A stretch of DNA of 64,000 nucleotides from assembly GCA_946886075.1 (NCBI GenBank), contig CAMPHR010000010.1, positions 1 through 64,000 of the forward strand, in the 5' to 3' direction. Below the pieces are notes generated by a model that worked only from the letters and a program-made list of their open reading frames with translations, searched no databases and was not told where the DNA came from. The translations under genes were made by a program, and so were the position numbers. This document shows, piece by piece, positions 10,000 through 18,167 of this stretch (position 1 is its first letter; each line of letters begins with the position of its first letter). The stretch comes from an uncultured Novosphingobium sp. Its GTDB lineage: Bacteria > Pseudomonadota > Alphaproteobacteria > Sphingomonadales > Sphingomonadaceae.

Positions 10000-10473
10000 A
10001 TGCTCTTTCATCTTTCGATTGCCGCACATGATCCACAGCATGTCGCGGAGGTCATCGCGGAAATGTGGCGCGGCCAGGCATTCTATTTTCCGCCGGTTGC
10101 GACAGGCAGCTGGATCGCCTTTGCGGGCGATGAGCGCGGAACGGCGATTGAGGTCTATCCGATCGACACCGTCCTGCGCGAGGAAGAAGGGGACGCGGAC
10201 AGTTTTGGAGAGCGGACCGGCGAAACCCGCTTCACCGCTACTCATGCCGCGCTGGCGACGCCGCTGTCGCGCGAAGAGATCATGGCGATCGCCGAGCGGG
10301 AGGGCTGGCCCGCCAAATATCGCAAGCGCGGCGGCGCGTTCGGTGTCATCGAACTGTGGATCGAAGGGCGGCAGATGATGGAGATGCTGACGGCCGAGAT
10401 GCAGGCCGAATATCTCGCCGCGATGACGGCGGATAATTGGCGCCACATGCTGGAAGCAGGCGCGCCCGCCTGA
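10000..10473 (+). CDS. Conserved hypothetical protein, 157 residues
   Basis: A soluble protein starting MLFHLSIAAHDPQHVAEVIAEMWRG, with no signal peptide. The N-terminal part has an alternating strand/helix pattern and a PIDTVLR segment. The C-terminal part is helical (MMEMLTAEMQAEYLAAM). The first segment loosely resembles the start of a vicinal-oxygen-chelate (glyoxalase-like) fold, but metal ligands cannot be assigned with confidence. The ATG was chosen for the upstream GGAG. An in-frame start at 9952 would overlap the terminator tail region less plausibly. It is convergent with the next gene, three bases away. Confidence 0.6.
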   Translation: MLFHLSIAAHDPQHVAEVIAEMWRGQAFYFPPVATGSWIAFAGDERGTAIEVYPIDTVLREEEGDADSFGERTGETRFTATHAALATPLSREEIMAIAEREGWPAKYRKRGGAFGVIELWIEGRQMMEMLTAEMQAEYLAAMTADNWRHMLEAGAPA

Positions 10474-10476
10474 CTA

Positions 10477-11697
10477 CTATTCGAGCGCGCGGATGGCGCG
10501 CTGATCACATTTCTTCACCCCTTGTGCCACGGCCGAATAGGCGGGCACCTGGATCGATTGGCCGATGCGTAGCGGCGCAAAGCGTTGCCGGGCTATTCCT
10601 TCGCATTTGAGGAACAGTTCCAGCATGCGAGGTGGCGTGTCCCATTTCTCGTAGGACAGCCGGAACGTGCCCCAATGGATGGGAATGGCAGTCGACGCCT
10701 TCAGCTTCTCGAACACTTCGACTGCGCGCTGCGGCCCGATGTGGGAGTCCGCTTCCATCTGCCCCGGCCAGAAACGGAAGGCGCCGATGGGGATGATGGC
10801 GAGCCGGATCGGGCCAAGCCGTGCGGCTTCCGCAGGCCAGGCCATGTCGCCAGCGCCAGTGTCTCCGGCGAAGAAGATGTTGCCCGCGCGAGTTTGGATG
10901 AGGAAGCTCGACCATAGGGCCCGGTTGCGGTCTGTGCCCCAGCGGCTGCTCCAATGATGATTGCGCACGACATGGACCCGATAGTCGGGGCAATGTTCGT
11001 AATTTTCGCACTGGATCACCGTCTGCGGCCCCAGTTTGCCGAGCGCCGAGCCCGAAACGGACTGGCCCCAATCAAGGGCGATCGCGGGGATGCCATTGTC
11101 CTTCAGGATCTGCTCATTGCCCAGGCTGACGATGATCTTGGGCCGATCGCGCTCCCACAGCCGCTTGAGCGTGGGAATGTCCATATGGTCATAATGATTG
11201 TGGCTGATGATGATCAGGTCGATCTTGGGCAAATCATCAAACCGGATGCCCGGCTTTGCGACCCGCTTCGGCCCCAGCGGCGGAAAGGGGCTGGCATAGT
11301 CGGACCAGATCGGGTCGGTCAGGATGTTGAGCCCGGCCGCCTGCACCAGCACCGTCGCGTGGCCGACCCATGTCGCCACCATGCCTTTGGGCGCCGCGAA
11401 GGCTGGCGGTCGGCTGGGCTTCACTGCAACCGATGTGGGCCATTCGGGGCGCTCATCCTGCCCGGTCAGCCAGCGAAGGAGAAATCCCCTGCGGTTCGTG
11501 CCCGGGGGGCTAGAAAACTCGATCTCGCCATCGGGGTTGAAGAAATGCGCGCCATCATAATGGCGGCTAACGGGCCCATCATAATAGATGCGGTCGAGAA
11601 AGGGCGGGACGATCGTGATCGCGAGGCACAGCGCGATGACGAGAAAGAGCAGCGTTACGCCCGTTCCGCGAAAGACTTTCCCGATGATGCGGCCCAT
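10477..11697 (-). CDS. MBL-fold hydrolase, NAPE-PLD/UlaG-like, membrane-anchored
   Basis: A 406-residue protein with one N-terminal membrane helix (VTLLFLVIALCLAITIV), then a metallo-beta-lactamase fold. The metal motif is HNHYDH, with an earlier WVGHATVLV strand, FFAGDTGAGD in the middle and HWGTFRLS near the end. This is the arrangement of N-acylphosphatidylethanolamine phospholipase D-like proteins, which hydrolyse phosphodiester lipids. The true substrate is unknown. The ATG is preceded by GCAGGAGACGGC. The product probably faces the periplasm. Confidence 0.85.
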   Translation of the reverse strand: MGRIIGKVFRGTGVTLLFLVIALCLAITIVPPFLDRIYYDGPVSRHYDGAHFFNPDGEIEFSSPPGTNRRGFLLRWLTGQDERPEWPTSVAVKPSRPPAFAAPKGMVATWVGHATVLVQAAGLNILTDPIWSDYASPFPPLGPKRVAKPGIRFDDLPKIDLIIISHNHYDHMDIPTLKRLWERDRPKIIVSLGNEQILKDNGIPAIALDWGQSVSGSALGKLGPQTVIQCENYEHCPDYRVHVVRNHHWSSRWGTDRNRALWSSFLIQTRAGNIFFAGDTGAGDMAWPAEAARLGPIRLAIIPIGAFRFWPGQMEADSHIGPQRAVEVFEKLKASTAIPIHWGTFRLSYEKWDTPPRMLELFLKCEGIARQRFAPLRIGQSIQVPAYSAVAQGVKKCDQRAIRALE

Positions 11698-11776
11698 GCC
11701 GTCTCCTGCATTGATCACGATGCAGGGTCATAGCCGCGATATGGCGCGGGACAAGAGCCGGTTCTGGTTCGGCGCC

Positions 11777-12088
11777 TCAATGCCGCATATGCCGCAACCA
11801 GGGTAACAGCCGCCTTTGCAGATCCTGCGCGCTGCTATCCTCGCCCTCAAGGAAGGGGATGGCATAAACTTCCAGATCGTCCTTCAGCAGACCTTCCCCA
11901 CGATCGGGGTGATGCAGGTCCACCACCGCGCCGTCCGGCATATGCGTGGCGAGCGCGGCCATGCCGTCGCTGACGCTGGCATGGGGGCCGTCCACCTCAT
12001 AATGCTCCGCCAGCAGCAGATCGACCATCATGCCAGCGAGCATGGGGTCATCCTCGACAACCAGGATGCGGCCGTTGGATCGCGCCAT
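11777..12088 (-). CDS. Stand-alone minimal response-regulator receiver
   Basis: A 103-residue single-domain receiver. The acidic pair is intact (VVEDDP, residues 11-13) and the phospho-acceptor is probably the Asp in GAVVDLHHPD. However, the usual Thr/Ser and Lys of the active site are absent from the shortened second half (YAIPFLEGED, then a basic helix and stop). It starts five bases after the stop of the heme-oxygenase-like gene, so the two are co-transcribed. No histidine kinase is nearby. It could act as a phosphate sink or as a non-canonical receiver. Confidence 0.72.
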   Translation of the reverse strand: MARSNGRILVVEDDPMLAGMMVDLLLAEHYEVDGPHASVSDGMAALATHMPDGAVVDLHHPDRGEGLLKDDLEVYAIPFLEGEDSSAQDLQRRLLPWLRHMRH

Positions 12089-12093
12089 TGCTC

Positions 12094-13032
12094 TTACTCC
12101 AGCCCGAAATGGCTGCGGTAGCGATTGAAGCAGCGTTCGCCGCAGCTGAGGCGCATCAATGCGCCTTCCGCAATCGCGGTGGCGCGGCGGGGGTCTTCGG
12201 CGACCAGCGGCTTGATCGCCAGTTCATTCCAGTCGCGGCTATGCTTGACGTCCAGCACTGCATGCAGATCGAAATATCGTCGTTCCGACTGGCTGAGCCC
12301 GATGCGTCGCAAGGCGCGGGCGGTATGCGCCGATCGGCCCGGTGCGGTCAGCTCGATCGCGCCAAGTGCGCCGACGCTGTGCCAGGCATAGCAACGCTGG
12401 GTCGCCATGGCGGTCATGGCGTTGGCAAGCGCCAGGCTTTCCCAGACGGTGGTCTCGATCGTCGGCGTCAGTTCCAGCGTCGTGACCAGTTGCGCCAGCA
12501 TGGGGCCGTGCATGCCCTTCTCCTGACCACGGCCCATTTCGTCCCAATAGTTGCGGGCAAGTTCGAGCTTGGCGGAGTCGGGCAGCTTGACCTGCGTCAG
12601 GGCGACGAGATCGTCAAAGCCCGCCTCGCCCGCCGCTTCCTGCGTCAGGAACCAGCGGATTTCGTCGCGCGATGCATGGTCCGCGAGCCAAGGGAACAGG
12701 GCGTCATGCTGGCCGGGGCCGGTCTGCTCCAGCGCCTCGAACCATTGGATGAAGCCTTCCGGATCGGTCGGCGCCTGCGCGGCGCGGTCGCGCACCATTG
12801 CGCGCAGCTCCTCCATGAAGCCATGTTCCAGCCGCAGCATGGCTTCATCCTGCCGGAACCGGTCGTCCCAGTCCTCCGGATAGGCGGGGGCGAGGCGTTG
12901 CCGGTTCCAATGGCTGAGGCGTTCCTGAAAACTCTGCTGAAGAAATTGCGATTCGCACTCGGGTGCGACAAAACGGGTAGCCACGGAAAATGCTCTCCTG
13001 ATTGTACCCCTGTTCAATTCAGGGGAGAGCAT
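12094..13032 (-). CDS. Iron-containing redox enzyme family (heme-oxygenase-like fold)
   Basis: A 312-residue, mostly helical soluble protein. Motifs of the heme-oxygenase-like di-iron/PqqC superfamily are visible: EHGFMEELRAMV, LAQLVTTLE, and a late RRYFDLHAVLDVKHSRDW block in which His and Asp/Glu could bind iron. The family includes oxidases and oxygenases with varied substrates, and the reaction here is unknown. The ATG is preceded by GGAGGGAACG. The gene is divergent from the DUF2236 gene and heads a two-gene unit with the receiver. Confidence 0.75.
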   Translation of the reverse strand: MLSPELNRGTIRRAFSVATRFVAPECESQFLQQSFQERLSHWNRQRLAPAYPEDWDDRFRQDEAMLRLEHGFMEELRAMVRDRAAQAPTDPEGFIQWFEALEQTGPGQHDALFPWLADHASRDEIRWFLTQEAAGEAGFDDLVALTQVKLPDSAKLELARNYWDEMGRGQEKGMHGPMLAQLVTTLELTPTIETTVWESLALANAMTAMATQRCYAWHSVGALGAIELTAPGRSAHTARALRRIGLSQSERRYFDLHAVLDVKHSRDWNELAIKPLVAEDPRRATAIAEGALMRLSCGERCFNRYRSHFGLE

Positions 13033-13138
13033 GGCGTTCCCTCCAAAATGCTTAATCGGGATCAGTATCCGGGCTTTTGTCCTGCCGAATGCGCATCGTC
13101 TCGCCGGTTTGCGCGTTTCGTCCGGCAGGAGGATTTGG

Positions 13139-14026
13139 ATGTCCCTGCTCCCTCATCGCGCGCTGCGTAAGGCGGTTCAGCACAATGTAGCCAAGGTCTT
13201 CGGTTCGGGTGGGGAGAGGATCAATCTCGATACGCCGCGCGGTGACCAGGGGCTGTTCGGACCGCAGTCGATGGCTTGGGCCGTGCATCAGGATTTCACC
13301 AGCATGATGACCGGTGGTATCGCCGCGCTCTTGCTGCAGATGCTTCACCCGGCTGCGCTCGCCGGGATATGGGACCATAGCCGGTTCCGCGAGGACCGCA
13401 GCGGCCGCTTGCGGCGAACCGCCCAGTTCATCGCCCGGACCACCTATGGCGCGACGGCGGAGGCTGAACGCCTGATCGCCCATGTTCGCGTCGTGCATGA
13501 CCGGGTCGAAGGGAATTTGCCGGACGGGACCCATTATCGGGCGAGCGATCCTGATCTGTTGCGTTGGGTCCATGTCGCGGAAGTCTATGGCTTCCTGACC
13601 GCATATCGCCGGTACCGCGCGCCGCTTCTCAGCACGCGCGAACAGAACCGCTATTATAGGGAAATGGCTGGCCTGGCTGACCGGCTGGGTGCCGCGCCAG
13701 TCCCGCGCACGGTTGCAGGAGTGCAGGATTATCTGTCGGCTATGCGGCCACAGCTTCGGAGCGATGAGCGGACGAGGGAGGTCGTGTCCGTGCTGGCCGA
13801 ACCCACGCCCGGCTTGCTCAACGCGCCCTTCAGCAAGGTAGCGATCGATGCGGCGATCGATCTGCTGCCGCCCTGGGCCGCGCGGATGCATGGCTTCGCG
13901 CTAGGACCCAGCCGCCATGTGACTAGGGCGCAGCTGGCGGGGATGGGGGTGCTTCTACGCTGGGCTCTGGATGGCGGTGCGGCGAGCCGGGCGCAGCGGC
14001 GGCTTGGTCAGCGTTCAAGCAGCTGA
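13139..14026 (+). CDS. Oxygenase MpaB family protein (DUF2236)
   Basis: A 295-residue protein carrying the DUF2236/MpaB signature: FGPQSMAWAVHQD, a hydrophobic GGIAALLLQMLHPAALAGI helix, DHSRFREDRSGRLRRT, and a HVRVVHDRVEG segment with conserved His. Members of the family (such as latex-clearing protein) use heme b for oxygen chemistry. The substrate here is unknown. AGGAGG seven bases before the ATG fixes the start. The 3' end overlaps the convergent ligase gene by 19 bases. Confidence 0.85.
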   Translation: MSLLPHRALRKAVQHNVAKVFGSGGERINLDTPRGDQGLFGPQSMAWAVHQDFTSMMTGGIAALLLQMLHPAALAGIWDHSRFREDRSGRLRRTAQFIARTTYGATAEAERLIAHVRVVHDRVEGNLPDGTHYRASDPDLLRWVHVAEVYGFLTAYRRYRAPLLSTREQNRYYREMAGLADRLGAAPVPRTVAGVQDYLSAMRPQLRSDERTREVVSVLAEPTPGLLNAPFSKVAIDAAIDLLPPWAARMHGFALGPSRHVTRAQLAGMGVLLRWALDGGAASRAQRRLGQRSSS

Positions 14027-15048
14027 TCGATCTCGGCCGGGCGCAGTTCGGCTTGCAACTGGTCGCATGTGCATTGGCGTGGCGCCTTGTCCGGACGCCA
14101 GCGCAGTAGCCGCGTGCCGTGCCGAAAGCGCCCGCCGGTCACCTGATCATAGATGACTTCCACTACGAGCTCTGGACGTAACGGCTCCCAGACGCTTTCC
14201 TCGCCCTTGTTCCAGCGGCTTGGCCCGCCCGGCGCCTTGCCGGTGAAGCCTGAACCTCCAGCCAGGGGTTCGAGGCGTTCCAGCAGGCGGGGGCGCTCAT
14301 CCGCCTTGAAAGCTGAGGTAAAGCCGACATGGTTGAGCTTTCCTGCTTCATCATAAAGACCCAGCAACAAGGATGCAGCGCCGCGTCCATCGGCGGTGCG
14401 GCGGAAGCCGCCGACAACGCAATCGGCGCTGCGATTATTTTTCATCTTCATCATCGCGCGCTCGCCGGAGCGGTAGGGAAGATCGAGTTGCTTGGCAATG
14501 ATCCCGTCGAGCGCGCCGCCGCTTGCCTTCAGCCAGCGATCGGCATCCTCAATCCGCTCGCTGGCGGGCGACAGGAGCAGCGTCGCTGTACCGTCCTTTG
14601 CGTGAAACTGTTCAAGCGCCCCGCGCCGCTCCCGCAGCGCTGTGTCGGTCAACTCTTGCTCGCCCAGCCGTAGACAGTCGAACAGCATCAACTGTGCGGG
14701 TGTCTCGCGGGACAGGCGGGCTATTCTGCTTTCGGCCGGATGCAGCCTTTGTTGCAAGGCATCGAAGGAGAGGACGTTTCCGATGGGGAGGATCAGTTCC
14801 CCGTCCAGAACATAGCGGCGTTCGGTTGTCGCAAGCAGCGCGTCGATGATCTCCGGAAAGAAGCGGGCCAGCGACTTGCCGGACTTGGACCGGATATCAG
14901 CCTGAGCGCCATCGCGACCAACGACAGCGCGGAAGCCATCCCATTTGGGTTCAAATTGCCATCCCGGCGGCGGCGGAAGTTCGGACACGAGCCGCGCCTC
15001 CATTGGTAGTGGGAGGGCCAAATCCGTCGCCTCTTGAGCCTGCGTCAT
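14008..15048 (-). CDS. ATP-dependent DNA ligase, LigC/LigD-ligase type
   Basis: A 346-residue ligase that seals nicks using ATP. The adenylated lysine lies in EPKWDGFR (Lys35), followed by RSKSGKSLAR, VLDGELI and DGIIAKQLDLPYRSG. The C-terminal half is an OB fold with WEPLRPELVVEV. It has no nuclease or polymerase domain, so it is the stand-alone form of bacterial ATP-dependent ligase used in alternative end-joining or repair. The ATG overlaps the stop of the exonuclease III gene (ATGA), which indicates translational coupling. The upstream partner and this gene form a small repair operon. Confidence 0.92.
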   Translation of the reverse strand: MTQAQEATDLALPLPMEARLVSELPPPPGWQFEPKWDGFRAVVGRDGAQADIRSKSGKSLARFFPEIIDALLATTERRYVLDGELILPIGNVLSFDALQQRLHPAESRIARLSRETPAQLMLFDCLRLGEQELTDTALRERRGALEQFHAKDGTATLLLSPASERIEDADRWLKASGGALDGIIAKQLDLPYRSGERAMMKMKNNRSADCVVGGFRRTADGRGAASLLLGLYDEAGKLNHVGFTSAFKADERPRLLERLEPLAGGSGFTGKAPGGPSRWNKGEESVWEPLRPELVVEVIYDQVTGGRFRHGTRLLRWRPDKAPRQCTCDQLQAELRPAEIDQLLER

Positions 15049-15833
15049 GGCATCGCTCCGTCCAGGTCGAGCGTGACGACGACTGGCGCATGGTCGCTCG
15101 TTTTCTCCCATGCGCGGGGCCTGGTATCGACCTCGGCGGCGACCAGCTTCGCGGCGGCGACGGGGTTGAGCAGCGCATGATCAATCCGCAGACCGGCATT
15201 GCGCTCAAAGGAGTCGCGCCAATATTTCCAGAAGCTGTAGATCACCTCGTCAGGATGCAGCTGCCGGATGGCGTCGCTCCACCCCTGGTCGAGAAGGTGC
15301 TGATATGCCGCGCGAACCTCCGGCGCGAACAGGGCATCGTCGCGCCATCGGTCGGGCACATAGACGTCGAGGTCGGTCGGCATGACGTTATAATCGCCTG
15401 CGACGATCACCGGCGCGTCCAGCCCGATCAGCGAAGCCATATGCGCGTGCAGCCGATCGAACCAGCGCAGCTTGAAGTCGAACTTGGGGCCGGGACGGGG
15501 ATTGCCGTTCGGGAGGTAAAGGCAGGCTATCAAGACCCCGTTCACCGCTGCTTCGATATAGCGGCTCTGCACATCGTCCGGATCGCCTGCCAGCCCGCGC
15601 CGGGTTTCGTGGATGGCGCCCACCCGGCTGAGGATCGCAACGCCGTTCCATCGGCTCTGCCCGTGCCAGATCGCGTCATAGCCAGCATCGCGGATAGCAC
15701 GCTCAGGGAAATTCTCCTGCGGCGCCTTTAGCTCCTGCAAGCAGACGATGTCAGGCTCGGCCTGCTCCAGCCATCGCAGAAGCACTGGTAGACGCCCGTT
15801 CACGCCGTTCACATTGTAGGTCGCGATCTTCAT
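15045..15833 (-). CDS. xth: Exodeoxyribonuclease III (AP endonuclease)
   Basis: A 262-residue EEP-family nuclease that cuts 5' of abasic sites and removes 3' blocks. Motifs are TYNVNGVNGRL at the N terminus, CLQELKAP (metal Glu), RYIEAAV, GDYNVMPTDLDVY, YSFWKYW, RIDHALLN and TSDHAPV at the end. The length is standard. It is transcribed together with the downstream ATP-dependent ligase, with a four-base overlap. Confidence 0.93.
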   Translation of the reverse strand: MKIATYNVNGVNGRLPVLLRWLEQAEPDIVCLQELKAPQENFPERAIRDAGYDAIWHGQSRWNGVAILSRVGAIHETRRGLAGDPDDVQSRYIEAAVNGVLIACLYLPNGNPRPGPKFDFKLRWFDRLHAHMASLIGLDAPVIVAGDYNVMPTDLDVYVPDRWRDDALFAPEVRAAYQHLLDQGWSDAIRQLHPDEVIYSFWKYWRDSFERNAGLRIDHALLNPVAAAKLVAAEVDTRPRAWEKTSDHAPVVVTLDLDGAMP

Positions 15834-15880
15834 GTCTTTTCAGCAAGACGTTCCGGAGGCCAATTGGTTCGACAAGGACA

Positions 15881-15905
15881 GGAACGCTGCGCTGGCCGGT
15901 CCGTT
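15881..15905 (+). promoter_or_regulatory. EcfG-type general-stress promoter
   Basis: GGAAC is followed after exactly 16 bases by CGTT. This matches the -35/-10 pattern of the alphaproteobacterial general-stress sigma factor EcfG. The -10 lies 31 bases before the GTG of a 62-residue gene and downstream of nothing else on this strand. Confidence 0.65.
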
Positions 15906-15935
15906 CTTCCCGCAAGACATCGAGGAGCAGATGAC

Positions 15936-16124
15936 GTGGACCAAGACCGAAACGAACGCCCGAACAACGAAACCGAACTGGTCAAGAATGCCTCGCCCAA
16001 GCCGCAGCCGCCGATCGACAAGGAGCGGGAACAGATTGCAGATGCGCAGGCGAAAGCGAAGAAGGATCAGGAGGAACTGCGATCGCAAGGATTTGGCGAC
16101 CATAAAGGCACGGAAGGCTTTTAG
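15936..16124 (+). CDS. Small hydrophilic stress-linked protein, 62 residues
   Basis: The GTG start has GAGGAG eight bases upstream. The product is very polar with no signal peptide. It has a PPIDKEREQIADAQAKAKKDQEEL segment rich in Lys, Glu and Ala (predicted single helix) and a flexible SQGFGDHKGTEGF tail. Other frames here give Arg-rich, non-protein-like reads. The gene has its own EcfG-type promoter and its own terminator, so it is probably a monocistronic general-stress gene. The function is unknown. The composition resembles small intrinsically disordered stress proteins. Confidence 0.6.
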   Translation: MDQDRNERPNNETELVKNASPKPQPPIDKEREQIADAQAKAKKDQEELRSQGFGDHKGTEGF

Positions 16125-16137
16125 GGCCATCCAAATC

Positions 16138-16171
16138 AAAAGGCCGCCCGGTGGTTCCGGACGGCCTTTCC
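16138..16171. terminator. Bidirectional rho-independent terminator
   Basis: AAAGGCCGCCCGG pairs with CCGGACGGCCTTT around a short TGGTT loop. It is flanked by A-rich sequence on the left and T-rich sequence on the right, so it can serve both the small stress gene (+) and the alkB/sORF unit (-). Confidence 0.85.
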
Positions 16172-16193
16172 ATTGTCAGCCGATTGGACGCGC

Positions 16194-16268
16194 TCAGAAG
16201 AGGCGGACCCCCGCAGCGGAGGTCAGGCTCTTCATTTCTGCCGTGACCGGCATATGACAATGAGACAT
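16194..16268 (-). CDS. 24-codon small ORF with near-perfect Shine-Dalgarno
   Basis: The frame reads MSHCHMPVTAEMKSLTSAAGVRLF and then stops. It is preceded by AAAGGAGGTGG with a seven-base gap to the ATG, almost the full complement of the 16S rRNA tail. It lies about 67 bases after the end of alkB on the same strand and just before the bidirectional terminator, so it could be the last gene of that unit or have its own promoter. The peptide has Cys and two His near its start (HCH) and no membrane helix. I recognise no family. It could be a real small protein, a metal-binding peptide or a leader. Confidence 0.45.
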   Translation of the reverse strand: MSHCHMPVTAEMKSLTSAAGVRLF

Positions 16269-16335
16269 CAGACCACCTCCTTTCCGTTGTTGACGATGAT
16301 CGCGATATGGGCGCGCGTTTGGGGGAAACAAGGGG

Positions 16336-16920
16336 TTAGGTGCGCGACGCTTCAGCGCCCTTCGCGGAAAGCGATCGAAAGGTGATCGACCAGCGGCGTG
16401 TGTCCATCCCGGCGATACTATGTTCCCACTCATGCCGCGCCTCGCCGGAGAGGTGGTAGATCGACCGAGGTTCGACGGGTACGGACAGCCGATCGAAACC
16501 TTTGGCCGTCCGCCTGCGGAAGCGCAGCGTGGTGGGGCTGCCGAGGGAAATGCCGACGACATGCTCGAAGACCGGGCGGTCCCTGTGCCAGCCGATACCG
16601 GCGCCGGGATCGTAGCGGATCAGCAATGCCTGGACGAGATCGGCATCGGCTATCCTCGCGAATGCGGCGGCGCGCGCCTTGATCGGCTGGAGCCATGGCG
16701 GGATCGGGTCGCTTGGGCCAAAGCGGCCATTGTCGAAATCATAGGTCCAGCCGAGCGACAGCGTCAGCCGCTTGCCGGTCCATCCCTGAAAGCGGAAGGG
16801 CGTGAGGGGTAGCTCATCGATCTTCGTGATGAGCATGGACTCTTCTTCAGAGTCCAGCATTTCTTCCCGGTAATCGAGGCCGGGAATGAGAGGCGTGTCA
16901 AACAGGCTGGCCTGCGTCAT
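16336..16920 (-). CDS. alkB: AlkB-family 2-oxoglutarate/Fe(II) dioxygenase
   Basis: A 194-residue oxygenase that removes alkyl groups from DNA or RNA bases. The iron ligands are visible as GWHRDRP (His112, Asp114) and HEWEHSI (His167). Oxoglutarate-binding arginines lie in RRWSITFR near residues 176-182. YDPGAGIGW precedes the first ligand, as in AlkB homologues. The ATG overlaps the stop of the upstream gene (ATGA). Proximity to the ligase and exonuclease III genes adds to a repair theme. Confidence 0.9.
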   Translation of the reverse strand: MTQASLFDTPLIPGLDYREEMLDSEEESMLITKIDELPLTPFRFQGWTGKRLTLSLGWTYDFDNGRFGPSDPIPPWLQPIKARAAAFARIADADLVQALLIRYDPGAGIGWHRDRPVFEHVVGISLGSPTTLRFRRRTAKGFDRLSVPVEPRSIYHLSGEARHEWEHSIAGMDTRRWSITFRSLSAKGAEASRT

Positions 16921-17207
16921 TTTCTGCGCCGGGAGAGCCGCCGTTGGTTGCGAGCCACGCCTTTGCGGTAATGGGCGACGGAATTACGCATCACCGCGTC
17001 AGGATCAGAGCCAAGCGTTCCCATCAGCGCCCTCCATTGCAGCGCACTGACCGCCTCGATCTTCTCGGCGACCATCAGGTGAGCCTCGCGCGCTGCCCCT
17101 GGATTGCCTGCCAGCAGCTTGGGTATCCGCAGGGCGATCACCATGCCCGCTTCCATACCCAGCATCCAGCTGTCGATCATGAGGCTGAACGGGTTGACCT
17201 TCATCAT
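16917..17207 (-). CDS. Conserved hypothetical protein, 96 residues
   Basis: A small protein starting MMKVNPFSLMIDSWMLGMEAGMVIALRI, with a mildly hydrophobic N-terminal helix and a very basic tail (RNQRRLSRRRK). The middle (AHLMVAEKIEAVSALQWRALMG) is amphipathic and recalls phasin or polyhydroxyalkanoate-associated helical proteins, but this is only a resemblance. It overlaps alkB by four bases and is therefore co-translated with it. A terminator separates it from the upstream hydrolase. Confidence 0.65.
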   Translation of the reverse strand: MMKVNPFSLMIDSWMLGMEAGMVIALRIPKLLAGNPGAAREAHLMVAEKIEAVSALQWRALMGTLGSDPDAVMRNSVAHYRKGVARNQRRLSRRRK

Positions 17208-17219
17208 GAAGGCTAAAGT

Positions 17220-17254
17220 CGCGCCCCGGCGTCAAGTTCCGCTGCCGGGGCGCG
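17220..17254 (-). terminator. Strong hairpin terminator after the hydrolase gene
   Basis: CGCGCCCCGGC pairs perfectly with GCCGGGGCGCG over a 13-base loop. It lies right after the stop of the alpha/beta hydrolase gene. On that strand it is followed by ACTTTAGCC, a short T-rich run. Confidence 0.7.
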
Positions 17255-17259
17255 CTTGT

Positions 17260-18078
17260 TCATCGGGCGAGGAAGTCGAGCAAGTCGCCATTCAGGCGAT
17301 CCGGCGCGGTCGCGAACAGGCCGTGCGGCTCGCCATCATATTCGATCAGCTCCGCGCCGGGGATGGCAGCGGCGGCAGCGCGGCCGGTGGGATCGATCGG
17401 CACCGTCTTGTCGCTGGTTCCATGGATGACTAGCGTCGGGATGTTGAAGGCAGGGAGGTCGGGGCGGAAGTCGGTACGGCCGAACGCGTTGATGCAATCG
17501 ATCGTCGCCTTGGGGCTCGCCATGATGGCAAGCGCGAAGGTCCAATCGAGCAGCCCGTTGCTGACCGGTTTGGACACTAGGCCGATGCCGTAGAAGGTCT
17601 TGGCGAAGCTCTGGAGGAAAGCGAAGCGATCCTCACGGACCTGCGCCTGCAGCTGGTCGAACATGGAATCGTCGACGCCGTCGGGGTTGCTGTCATCCTT
17701 CAGCATGTAGGGAACGACCGAACTGACGAGCGCGACCCTGTCGACCTTGGCCGATCCATAGCGCGACAGGTAACGCGCGATCTCGCCGCCGCCCATGGAG
17801 AAGTCGACCAGCGACACCTTGGGTGCGCCCACCTTGTCGATGACGGCGGCAAGATCAGCGGCGAAAACATCATAATTATAGCCGTCGGCGGGGTGCCCGG
17901 ACTGGCCGAAACCGCGACGGTCATAGGTAATCACGCGATAGCCCGCTTCGATCAGCGCCAGCGTTTGATATTCCCACATGTCGCCGGTCAGCGGCCAGCC
18001 GTGGATCAGGATGACGGGGTGGCCCGAACCCATGTCCTTCACATGGATGACATGACCTTCAGGGGTTTCGATATGCAT
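17260..18078 (-). CDS. Alpha/beta hydrolase, non-heme chloroperoxidase-like
   Basis: A 272-residue serine hydrolase. The oxyanion strand is LIHGWPLTGDMW, then TYDRRGFGQSG, and the nucleophile elbow reads VDFSMGGGE, so the first Gly of GxSxG is Asp here. The acid is in HGTSDKTVP and the base in GEPHGLFA. The pattern matches cofactor-free haloperoxidases and aryl esterases. The natural substrate is unknown. The ATG is preceded by AAGGAGTGGCTCC. It is divergent from a membrane-anchored hypothetical gene. Confidence 0.88.
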   Translation of the reverse strand: MHIETPEGHVIHVKDMGSGHPVILIHGWPLTGDMWEYQTLALIEAGYRVITYDRRGFGQSGHPADGYNYDVFAADLAAVIDKVGAPKVSLVDFSMGGGEIARYLSRYGSAKVDRVALVSSVVPYMLKDDSNPDGVDDSMFDQLQAQVREDRFAFLQSFAKTFYGIGLVSKPVSNGLLDWTFALAIMASPKATIDCINAFGRTDFRPDLPAFNIPTLVIHGTSDKTVPIDPTGRAAAAAIPGAELIEYDGEPHGLFATAPDRLNGDLLDFLAR

Positions 18079-18167
18079 GGAGCCACTCCTTCTACCTGGA
18101 AGTGACCGCAACCGGTGGCGAGGCGTATCGTTCCGTGTGCTTATTCTAGTCCGCTCCCCGCTCGCTG

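Noticed and set aside
16194..16268. A pqqA-like precursor peptide
   Set aside because: The short frame has no conserved Glu-x3-Tyr core and there are no pqq or radical-SAM genes nearby.
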